Shown: piece by piece, positions 31,236 to 41,130 of the stretch
Position numbering within the stretch: the first letter of the stretch is position 1
Layout: each line of letters begins with the position of its first letter
Origin: Pedinophyceae sp. YPF-701
Taxonomy: Eukaryota; Chlorophyta; Pedinophyceae
Direction: 5' to 3'
Length of the DNA stretch: 64,000 nucleotides
Assembly: GCA_916048055.1 (NCBI GenBank)
Contig: CAJZHL010000032.1
Coordinates: 930,001 to 994,000, forward strand
Program-made: the position numbers and the translations under genes
Notes under the pieces: generated by a model
The model's input: only the letters and a program-made list of their open reading frames with translations
Databases searched by the model: none
Told to the model about the DNA's origin: nothing

Positions 31236-33565
31236 CTACTCCTCCGCGGGCGCCGCCTCCCCCCCCGCGTCATCCCCCCCCCCGCGGTTCTCCGCCATCC
31301 ACTTCTCCGTGAACTTGTCCGCCTCGACGAGCTCGAAGCAGCGCCGCCCGGCCACCACCAGCCCGCCCACGTAGAAGTCGTCCACGGCGTAGATCTCGCC
31401 GTTCGAGTCGGGCTTCTGCAGCCTCCGCCGCTCCATGAACTTGCCGCCCATGATCCCGCTGTTCCGCACGGGCGGCTCGTAGATCCCCACCGTGTCGTCC
31501 GCGGGGTAGAAGCTCAGCACGAACCGCCGCTCCTCGTCCGCCGGCCCGACGGGCGCCAGGCCCTCCATGTCGACCATGCGCCCGACGAAGCGCAGCGCGA
31601 CGCCGTCGTAGTTGAGGAACTTGGTCCAGCTCGGCTTCGGGGGCTTCGGGACGAGGCGCAGCACGGACTGCATCTGGTCGCGCTCGCTGCCGATGCCGTA
31701 CCAGTCCGGCGCGACCGAGGCCACGGGCACCTTGAGCGGCTGGTCGACGCGGTCGCGGATGTCGATCGGCGCCATGTCGGCCTCGCCCATGCCGCCCTTC
31801 TCGATGTACCACGCGCGCGTGAACTCGTCGCAGTCGTACAAAAAGAGCTTCCGGCCAAAGATGTTGACGTAGCCGCCGATGCAGAGGTCCGTCCAGCGGT
31901 ACGCCGGGAGCGGGCGCGGCGTGTACGTCGACATCATCGTGTGGTCCTTCGGCACGCGCCCGCGCCGGAGCAGCTGCGGGAACGGGTCGCGCCCGTGCTT
32001 GTGCGACTCCGGGTCCGTCGACACCGACATCGTGTCGTCCGCGAGGTAGTACAGCACGGAGAAGGCGAGCTTGTCGCCGTACAGGCTCTCGCTGTCGTCC
32101 CAGAGCGCGAAGAACCGCAGGACCTTGCGGTCGTACGCGAAGAACTGCTGCAGCTGCTCGCGCCAGCGGTTGGGGTCTCGGCGGCCGTGCTGCGTCTCCG
32201 TGCGGTTGGCCGCGGCCGTGCGGAACGGGTCGACGGGGAGCTCCTCGTCCGGCGCGACGTCGATGCCCTGCTCGGTGAGGAAGTACCGCGTGAAGCCGTC
32301 GCACGACGTGATGTGGTAGGTGCGGCCGTAGAGGGTGAGCTCGGAGCCGACGACGATGCGGTCGAACGTGACGGGCTCGCCGTCGTCCGTCTCGACGCGG
32401 TGCCGGGAGAGCAGCTGGCCCTGCGGGATCCCGGAGTTGTCCTCGCGCGGCTCCGACATGTGCAGCGTGCTGTCCTCGAGGTAAAAGTACAGCGTCACGT
32501 AGCGGATGCGGAAGTTCTCCATCGCGGACTCCACCACGGGCTCCTTGAAGAACCCTGCGGCCGAGCGGGCGCGGCGGCGCGCGTTGGGCGCTTCCTGCGC
32601 GCGCACGGCCCAGGGACGGCCGCGCGGCGCCGGAGCGCACCGCGCGGGGACGCGGGGCCGCGCGCGGGGCTCGCGGGGGCGGTTGCGCGGCGGAGGCGGG
32701 GTGTGTGCGACGCACCGGTGAACCTGAGGACCTTCCTGTCGAACGCGAGCCATTGCGGGGTCTGCGGGCGGTATGAGTCCCCCCAGTGGTTGACCTCGGA
32801 GACCTTGGGGGCGACGGTGGGGTCCCCGATCGGCATGCTGAGTTTGAGCTCCGCCGTGCTCGCGAGGAGCTCGTCAGCGTTCTCAATCTCCGCCGGCAGC
32901 GGGTCCATGACCTGCGGTACGCCGTGCACGTAGCGCAGGTGCTGCGTGCGGCGCCCCGTGGCCTTCGTGGGGTCCCATGGCTGGAACCCCGGCAGGACCT
33001 TCGGGATCGTGACCCCCTGCGGCGACGCGGGCGCGGAAGCGGGCGGGGTGGGCGTGGCCGAGTGCGGGAGCGCCGCTGCCGCCGCGGACGGCCCGCGCGG
33101 CGCGGAGATACCGCGCGGAGGCGAAAGGGTGGATGCGTGCGGAGGTGCTCTGGGCTTTGCGTGTGCAGTGGGGCACGGCGGAGGCGCTGCGGGCGCCGAA
33201 AGGGGGCTGGGCACATGCACTGGGCTGGGAATTCGAGGTCGGCTGCGCGTGCGGGGGCGCAGAGGCCGCGTGCGACGGCGTGGCGGTGTGCGAGGGGGTC
33301 TGGCTTGCGCGGCGGGCCCGCCCGCGCTCGGTCTGGGCGCGTGCGGCGGCGCGGAGGCCACAGGCATGCCCGGCCTCAATGACCGCTGCCTGAGGCGCGC
33401 GCGACGCGCGGCGAGGCGTGATTCTGGGGAATACCGGGCGCCTCGATGTAGAAGACGCGTGAGGCGGCGGGAAGAGACGCTCTCGGCGCCAGGTCGCCTC
33501 GGACGACGGGCGCTCGATGGTTCGGCCGGGCGCACCTCGGGGATCTCGACGCCTTCGGCCGTCAT
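31236..33565 (-). CDS. EFHC1/RIB72-like protein with three DM10 domains (axonemal)
   Basis: Exons 33536-33565, 32716-33016, 31236-32554 (549 aa). Three DM10 repeats are plain. Each begins with a FDRKVLRF-type strand: WLAFDRKVLRFTGFFKEPV, FFAYDRKVLRFFALWDD and FLNYDGVALRFVGRM. Each continues with YYLEDST/YYLADDT/FYPADDT and ends with GRTYHITSCDGFTRYFL, GRKLFLYDCDEFTRAWY or GRRCFELVEADKFTEKWM. EPPVRNSGIMGGKFM matches EFHC1. Family members are inner proteins of axonemal doublet microtubules, so this implies flagella. Unlike RIB72 and EFHC1 it ends shortly after the third DM10 and has no EF-hands. Exon 1 is only 30 nt (MTAEGVEIPE). The 519-nt first intron is in frame and open, so a longer Pro/Arg-rich isoform cannot be excluded. 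Confidence 0.85.
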
Positions 33566-34476
33566 GTCTCACGGACCGGCCAGAACTGATTTCAGGCGGC
33601 CACCTGGCGCGCTGGCGAGGTGACGCGCGGCGCAGGTCGGCTCGCGGAGCACAACCACTTTCCCAAAACGCCAGTCCACGCCGCCTCGACGGTCCCCGTC
33701 GCTCCGGCAACAACCCTGCCGATGTCCTCGGGCTCTGTGCGTGCGCCCGCGCCCGCCGCGGCCCCTCGTCCTCCCCGCAACGCGCCGCGCGGGGCCACTT
33801 GACGCCGCTGTCAGGACAGACGGAGCGCGTGCCGGCACCGGCCGCCTCGAGCGCGCGACACCTGCCACACGCGCGCAACCAGCATCGACCCGCCGACGCG
33901 CCCCGCCCCTCTCGGCTCCGCGCGCCCCGCGGCACCGCGGAGCCAAGCGGTCGCTGCCCGCCGCAAGCGCGAACGAAGCAACTGATTGATGACATAGTAC
34001 TTCGCGCACTGTGACCCGGCGAGCCCCGCACACAGCATGGGCCGTGGTCTCACACGGCGGCGGCGGTGCAGCCTCGTTGCCGCCAGTCGCGTCTTGGTTC
34101 GTTTCTCCTGAAATAAGGTATGAAGGTTCGTAGAGCAGGAAGCTCATGGTGGGCTCGCTCGGTGGCCGGGCCGAGCGGAGTGCGGGCCGCGGCGAGGCAA
34201 CGGCGCGGTGGTCGCGTCAGGGCGTGTGTGTTGGACGTCCGCGGGGGCGTGCGAAGGTTGGTGGTAATGGTAGGGGGGTGTTCTGGTAAGGGGGGGCCGG
34301 GTGGTGGTGCAGGTGTGGGTTGAGGTGGGTGGTTGAGCGGTGTGAGGTCTGGGTGCGCGGGGGCGCGTTGCGGCGGTGGGGGCGCAGCGGTTGGCCTTTT
34401 GCACGGCGTGAGTGTGCTCGGGTTCGGACTGCGCGGGGGCGGAAAAGGATGGCTGCGAGCGCGGGGGCGGCGCCCG
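33566..34476. other. Intergenic, 911 nt
   Basis: 5' side of the DM10 gene and 3' side of the branching enzyme. The 34220-34375 stretch is strongly G/T-rich on the plus strand, giving a C/A-rich presumed 3' UTR on the branching-enzyme transcript. No coding frame is supported. Confidence 0.45.
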
Positions 34477-37400
34477 TCAGCTGGCCGCGTCCGGGTCGGG
34501 CCGCGTGACCCTGTCCAGGCGCGTAGCGCTGTTGTTCCTGTGCGCGGTGCTGCTGCCGCCGTGCTGCAGCTGCGCCTCGTGCTGCGAGTCCAGGCCGCCC
34601 TCGCCCTCGAACTCGCTGACGCGGTTGATGATCGGGAACGACCGGATGCTGAAGTCGCGCGGGAGGGCGCGGGGCGCGGGGGACGACACCACGGGCGCGC
34701 GCGGGGCGCCCGCGGGGCCGCAGGGCACGGCCGCGACGAGCGGCTGCGGGCGCAGGAGGCTCGCGGCGCGCAGGGCGCTCACGGGCGACGACGGAACGCC
34801 CGTCCGGATCCCTGCGCGTGCGCTCAGCGCCAGCGGGTTGCCCGCCGCGTTGCGGCGCGCCGCTGCCGCGACCCCCGCGAGCGAGACGCACGGCACGCTC
34901 GGCGGCCCGCGCACGGGCGCGCTGCGCGTCGTCTCCGCGCTGTCGCGCGCGCCGCCGCCCAGGTCGCTCCCGGAGGCGTCCGACGGCCGCGCCTTGCCGC
35001 CCGGGAGCGCCCACGACCCGCCCTGCGCCAGCGCCGCCTCGTCCGCCTCGTTCACGCGCTTGTACACCACGACCGTCCGCGCGGGCGCCAGCACGAACAT
35101 GCTGCACGGGCGCTCGTCGTACTCCCCCGGCTGCGTGAAGTGGTCGACGTCGTGGCCGACGCGCCCGCGCCCGCCGAACTCGAACGCGTCGCTGTCGAGG
35201 AGCACGCGGTACTTCCCGGGCTCGCCGACGCCGACGCGCAGGCCCTCGTAGTCCTGCGCGGGGCTGAAGTTGAACACAAACACGAGCGGGCCGCGCTCCG
35301 CTACCAGGAGCTTGCACTCCTCGTCCTGCTTCGAGACGCACTGGTGCGGGTCGCTGAGGACGTGGTACTGCGCGTCGAGCCCCATCATGCGGCGGTCCCA
35401 GTCCAGGAGCTGCCGGTAGCGCAGGTGCTCCGAGTCGGCCAGCGACCACTGTCGCCGGCAGTGCTTGTGCGACCACCCGTTGCCCTCGCGCGGGAAGTCG
35501 ATCCACTCCGGGTGCCCGAACTCGTTGCCCATGAACGTGAGCCACGACTCGCCGCCGATCGCGAACGTCACCGCGCGGATCATCTTGTGCAGCGACATCC
35601 CGCGCTCGATGACCGGGCTCGGCTCGGCGAGCGCCGACATGCCGTCGTAGATCTCCGGCCCGAACAGCCACATCGAGATCGTCTTGTCGCCGACCATCGC
35701 CTGGTCGTGCGACTCCGCGTACGCGATCGTGCGCTCCGAGTACCTGCGGTTGCAGAGCGTCGTCACCAGGTCCGACATCCGCCACATCTCGTCCGGCACC
35801 TCCTTCAGGAGCTGGATCCAGCGGTCCGGAATCGCCATGCCGAGCCGCATGTCGAACCCGAGGCCGTTCTCGGCCACGCGGCGGCACAGCCCGGGCATGC
35901 CCGACACGTCCTCGGCGACAGTCACCGCGTCGGGGTTGATGCGGTGCACGAGCTCGTTCGCGAGCATCAAGTACACGCACGCGTCGACGTTCGTGGCCGG
36001 CGAGAAGTACTCGTTGTAGTCCCCCGTGAACCCCACGTTGATCCCGTGGTGGTGGTACAACATCGACGTGACGCCGTCGAACCGGAAGCCGTCGAAGCGG
36101 TACTCCTCCATCCACCACCGCAGGTTGCTCAGCAGCATCCGGAGCACCTCCCACGCGTTGTAGTCGAACAGCCGCGAGTCCCACTGCCCGTGCCACCCGT
36201 CGGGGCCTGGCAAGAAGTACCCGCCGCCGCCGCCGTCGAGGTCGTACCCGGCGAGCCCGTCCAGCTCGTTCTTGCACACGTGCGAGTGCACCACGTCCAG
36301 CAAGCACGTCAGCCCCAGCCCGTGCGCCTTGTCAATCAAGTACTTGAGATCCTCCGGCGACCCCGACCGCGACGACACCGCGAACGGCAAGCTGACGTGG
36401 TACCCGAAGCTCGCGTAGTACGGGTGCTCCTGCACCGCCATCAGCTGCACCGCGTTGTACCCCAGGTCCGCGACGCGCGGGAGCACGTCGTCGGCAAACT
36501 CGCGGTACGTGCCCACGCGCTCCTCCTCCGCGCCCATCCCGACGTGGCACTCGTAGATCCGGAGCGCGCCGGAGTCCGCGGCCACGCCGCCGACCGGCCC
36601 GCCGTGCTCCCAGACGTGCCGGTCCTCCCCCGGGGGCTCCCAGTGCACCGCGTCGTACACGACGTTCCCGGGCTCCTGGCGGGCGAAGCGCGTCCACGCG
36701 GGGAGGCAGTCGCGCGTCCAGCCGTCGGGGTGCTGGAGGCGGATCTTGATGCGCGAGTCGTGCGCGACGGCGGGCGAGCCGTCCGCGCGCGCGGGCAGCT
36801 CGCACGACCACACGCCGTAGTCGCTGCGCTGCAGCGGCTCGCCCGTCCAGTCGTTGAAGTCGCCGATGAGCCACGCGTTCGCCGCGCCGGGCGCCCAGTC
36901 GCGGAAGACCTGGCTGCCGTCCTCGCGCGTCGTCAACCCCATGGAGCGGAAGCCGCCGGCGAAGTCGTACAGCGAGCCCTCGTGCTCGACAATGCCGCGG
37001 CGCGTGGACTGGAACTGGCGCCAGCGGTACTGCGGTGCGTCGGGGGGCGCGCGGGGGCGTGAGTGCGGGCGCGGGCGGGGCGGCGCGGCGCGCGGGCGGG
37101 CCGGGCGGCGCGCGGCGGCCGGGCAGCGCGGTGCGCCTTGTGGGGTCCGAGCTCTGGGTCGATGTCAAGGAGCCCGAGGCCGTCCTCGGCGGCGGATTCG
37201 AGGCGGCCGTCGCGGGAGCCGCTCGCGCAGCACGCGACGGACCGCCGGCCGGACGCGCTCGCGTGCCCGGGCAAGGCGTCCTTGAACGTCGGCCAACCGA
37301 ACGTCGCCCGGTCGCTCGGCTCCATGCCGGATCCCTGCGCGGTGCGGCGCGCGAGGCGGGCTGGTCGTGAACGGGGCGCGGCGCGGCGCGGGCGGGGCCG

Positions 37401-38067
37401 TGCGGGCGCCGCAGGCGCCGAGCGCGCACGCAGCGGCAGCTGGTTGCTGCTGGTTGCGGCCGTTGCGGGCCGGCGCGGCGCCGCGGGGGCGGTTCCGGGC
37501 CGCGGGGGGGCGCGGGGGACCGCCTACCTCGCTGAGGTTGGCGTAGGACATGGAGGGGTGGAGGACGGTGGAGAGGCGGCTCTCAGACTCGGCCAGGTGC
37601 GTGGCGCTGCCGCCAGAGGACCGGAGCATGGGCTTCCGGTGGCCCCATCGCGGGACGCCGAACGCCCTGCGGTGGAGGGGGGAACTGGTGCGGGCGTTTG
37701 CGGGCGGCGCCGGGCCGCGCGGGGGCGGGGCCGCGCGGCGGGGCGGGGGGCGAGCGCTCCAACGGCAAGGGTGCTGGCTGGGAGGCTGGGGGCGGATCCG
37801 AGCGCGTGGGACGGGCATTTCGCGTTCCGGGGCGCGTTGGCGGGAGTGGGCGATGTGGAGACCGCGACGAGGGCCGAGGCACGGCGCCGCGCGCCCCGAG
37901 CGGGGAGCGCGCGGTGGTGCCCTGCGGCGGGGCTTGGGGGCAAGGGGCGTGGGCGGTGGCGCGCGAGGGCGGCGTGGCTGGTGCCGCGCGGGCGCGCAGG
38001 GATGTAGGGGGGCCGGGGCGGAGCTCGGGGCGTGCGCGGGGGCCCGGGCGGCGCACCAGAAGGGCAT
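34477..38067 (-). CDS. SBE: Starch (1,4-alpha-glucan) branching enzyme
   Basis: Exons 38057-38067, 37528-37666, 37137-37334, 34477-37029 (966 aa); the two 5' exons are the least certain, and ATG 37551 is an alternative start. The enzyme cuts alpha-1,4 glucan chains and rejoins them as alpha-1,6 branches. GLGLLDIDPELGPHK|YRWRQF starts the conserved part. A CBM48-like domain follows (FRDWAPGAANAWLIGDFNDW). The GH13 domain then has region I LDVVHSH (about 358), region II GFRFDGVTSM with the nucleophile Asp (about 430), region III VAEDVSGMP with the acid Glu (about 485) and region IV YAESHDQ (about 553). GNEFGHPEWIDFPREGNGWS is classic. The C-terminus adds about 170 disordered residues. The third intron (37030-37136) uses a GC donor. 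Plastid or cytosolic location cannot be read from the sequence. Confidence 0.85.
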
Positions 38068-39866
38068 AGTTGTGCTTCTAGTGGAGGGAGAGGCCGAGGC
38101 CGGCGCACTGAGCGCCGTGCGGCGCTTGGGTTGCCACCCTGACTGCGGGTGAGAGGGGGGGCGGCGGGGGGTTGGCGAGCGGGTCGGGCGCGGGGGACGG
38201 AAGGGAGGTGGGCACGTCCTGCTAGGCGCCGTGGAGATGGAATGGGGTCGCGCCTGTCGTGGAACGGTGGCTTTACTGGCGCATCGATGCATGTAGCCAC
38301 TGGGCTCGAGCTAGACGCCGCGTGGCGGGAACGACGATGGGCGGAGCGTTCGCGCAGTGGGAGCGCCGTGCTTCGAGCCTGTGCGGAAGGCCTGTGCAAC
38401 CTACAGACGGGTCAGACGTCGAGGTGGTGCCGCGGATCGCTGTGCGGGCCACCAGCCGCCGCGCAGCCCCACGAAGCCCGCAGCGCCGCTCGGGCCCCCC
38501 CCGACGGTCGGTCGGTGCGCCCCGAACCTCTGGCTATGCGGTAACGCTCGCCGCCGGACGTGCGTTCGACATGCGTTCCTGTGTCGCCCGGACGTCGCGG
38601 CAGATGCGCGGCATCGCGACAGGGGACCCGAAATTCCCCGTTCAGCGCCAGCGTGAGCGACTTCAGGTTTCCGTCCGTACGTGGCGTCCGCGGATGAATG
38701 GCCGTGCGGGTCGAGGAGACACGTCTTATAGGATTCGCTTCGCGGAGAGACCGGCGGCAGACGCGCCGTGGCGACGTGTCGAGGTGCACAATTAGGCAAA
38801 CGCCCATGCACAGGGCGGGGAGAGGTGTCCGACTGCGGCAGCAGCCCACTCTGGCCTCCTCCCTGGCTCACGAGTGCGAACGCGGCACCAACATCATCAT
38901 CAACGATCGACGCGACGTGGCGGTGTTGGCGACACCAGTACATGCAGCACTGGATTCGACCGGTGCGACGCGGAGACGGATCCGCCCGCGCGCCCGTGTC
39001 GCTGCGCAGGCTGCCGACGTCAGCAGCGCCGCCGCGACGGCAGTGAGGCGCACCAGCGACTCCATTGCGGTGCGTGATGCCGTCGGCGGACCGCGGGCGG
39101 TGGCGCCCGCAGGCGCTCGCGCCGCCGCCGACGCCGGCGCTGCTCGGGGACCGGTGCGCGCGATCGGCGTCGACATTGACGCGGCGCCCGGCCTCGCTGA
39201 TCGCCCAGTGATGCAGGCATTGCTGTCGCAGCTGCGGCCGTCGTCGCCGGATCCGTCCGGACCGTCCCCGCGTGTGCGGCCCGGAGCGGCGGGGTGATGT
39301 GGTCGACGCGGGACGGCGTGCGGAGCGCGGCGTGGTCGTCTGGTGCGCGGCGGGGCATACGTGAGCTCAACGCGACGTTTGCTGGCAGCCGCAAGCGGCA
39401 GTAGGCGCAAGACGTTGGGGTTCGGAGGAGGCAGGGGCGCTCGTTGCGGCCGCGACGCGGCGTCGCTGCTGGATGGCGTGCGTCGTCGGGTGCGATGGTT
39501 TCGTGTTGCGCGCTACGACGCCGTGCGGCGGGCCCGCGACGCGCTGCTCAGCGAGGCGGGCCGCGCGAGGGGAACGGTGCATATTTTCTGGATGCCGCAG
39601 AGCAAGCCAGGCAACGGCGCAGGCAGGAGGGGGGGGTCGAAGGTCGAAGGGGGGACATGTGTGAGAAGAAGAGCTGCGGAGGGGGGGTGTTTAGCTCAGG
39701 GCGTGTGACGCGCCGCCGTCGGTGCAACGCAGCACGACCACGAGCGCAGTGTCGCGTCACACGACGCCGCCACTCGCGGGCGGCGGCGCGTCATTCTGCG
39801 TCACCCGTGCCCCGCACCGCCCCCGGCTGCAACGCTCGTGGCGGGGCTCCCGGCTCGCCACCCGTC
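38068..39866. other. Intergenic, 1.8 kb
   Basis: Between the branching enzyme start and the stop of the lumen protein, both minus. Several frames are open for 150-200 codons on both strands (for example 38698-39297 plus) but none shows consistent third-position bias or a motif. I cannot support a gene here. Confidence 0.4.
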
Positions 39867-40682
39867 CTACAGCCCCTTGATGTACTTCTCCGCGCCGGCC
39901 TCCTTCGCCCACGTCTTCAGCGCCCCGACCGTGCTCACCATGGCCGCCTTCGCGTCGCCCGCCGAGCCCTTCGCCAGCGCCGACGTCAGGTCGCCGATCG
40001 ACGCCATCATCGGCCCGACCGCGTCCTTCGCGGACGGCGTCGTGCTGCAACCACGCGCACGGGCCCGCAGCGCCGTTTCGAACCCACAGCGCTGGATCGC
40101 GTCACAACCCTACCGCAACGTCGAGGGTCCGCGCCGCGCGCCGCAGCGCGCGGGCGACGCGCGTCTCACCTGATCTGCGCCGCGGCGTCGCTGAGCCCGC
40201 TGACGACGGCGGGCGCGAGGAACGACGCGTCGACCTGGTCCTTGCTCAGCGCGTCCGCCGTCTTGATGAGAGAGTTGACGGCCGTCTGGACGGGCGGCAG
40301 CTTGGACTCCAGCTTCAGGTTCTTCTGGCCCTGCGGAGCCGTGGGCGCGCCGCGCGCGGGTCGGGCCGTGCGCCCAGGCGGCGGCGCGGCGGCGGGTGTG
40401 TGGGCCAGGGTGCGGCGCAGGGCTGCGTACCTCCGCGACGGCGAACTCGCGCTCCGTGACGCGCTGCTCGGCCAGGCGGGCCTTGCGGTTGGCCTTGGCC
40501 TTCGCGACGAGCTCCTCGTCGTCGTCATCGGGGATCAGGGCGAGCGCGGGTGCCGCGGGGAGCAGCGTGGCGATGCCCAGCAGGGCGCGGCGGCCGGTGG
40601 CGGCGTGCGTCCTGGTCGCGGTGCGGCGCGATTCAGAGCGCGGGCACACAGCTTGCCGGGCGGCGGTGGACAGGTGCATCAT
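39867..40682 (-). CDS. Thylakoid-lumen-targeted small helical protein
   Basis: Exons 40431-40682, 40170-40330, 39867-40044 (196 aa), phases 0 and 2 matching. The N-terminus is a bipartite plastid signal. First comes a basic, Ser/Thr/Ala-rich transit region (MMHLSTAARQAVCPRSESRR). A twin-Arg followed by a hydrophobic stretch (RRALLGIATLLPAAPALA) ends in the Ala-x-Ala site of thylakoid processing peptidase. This predicts Tat-pathway import. The mature part is an acidic start (LIPDDDDEELVAKAK) and about four amphipathic helices: KLPPVQTAVNSLIKTADALS, FLAPAVVSGLSDAAAQ, AVGPMMASIGDLTSALAKG and STVGALKTWAKEAG. It resembles PsbQ-like and other small lumen proteins in architecture, but I cannot place it in a named family. 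Divergent from TWD40-1. Confidence 0.7.
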
Positions 40683-41130
40683 CGTGCTTGGATGTGCGGC
40701 TGGTGCGGCGATAGGTGGAGAGCTGCGGAGGGCGAGGCGGTGCGGTGGGCAGGCTGCGGCGCTGGAGGTCGCGGGGATCAACCGTCGAAGATGCCCGGCG
40801 GAGTGGCCGCGCGAGGGACGGCGCCGCGCGCCTGTCGGGCCGCCCGGCCGGCGGCACGGGCGGGGTCTGGCCAGTCGCACGGCCAGCAGGGCTTCTACTG
40901 CGAGCGGAGGCGCCGCGGGCAGCGCGCCGTTGCGCCGGGACGGCGCGCGTGTGCGCGACACTAGAGTAGGGCTTGCTCTGGGCGGCTTGTCGCCCGGGTT
41001 GGTCGCTTTCGGAGCGCGTGAGAGCAGTCGTGGTTGGGAGGGCTGGTGTTTACGTCCCGTTGGGCGCGCAGGGAATGGGGGACGCTCGACCTGGACTGCG
41101 CCCGCGGCGCCCTGAGGACTGAAGGGCAGC
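40683..41130. promoter_or_regulatory. Divergent promoter region, lumen protein / TWD40-1
   Basis: 448 nt between two divergent start codons; should hold both promoters. No TATA-like or other recognisable motif was seen, and the sequence is uniformly GC-rich. Confidence 0.4.

Noticed and set aside
31152-32933. 593-codon plus-strand open frame
   Set aside because: Antisense shadow of the DM10 gene. Its residues (Arg, Leu, Val, His-rich repeats) are the complement of GC-rich codons and show no domain.
34333-37062. 909-codon plus-strand open frame
   Set aside because: Antisense to the branching enzyme, whose catalytic motifs are certain on the minus strand.
38698-39297. 199-codon plus-strand open frame with Ala/Arg-rich repeats
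   Set aside because: No splice-consistent partner exon and no domain; it has features of random GC-rich DNA.
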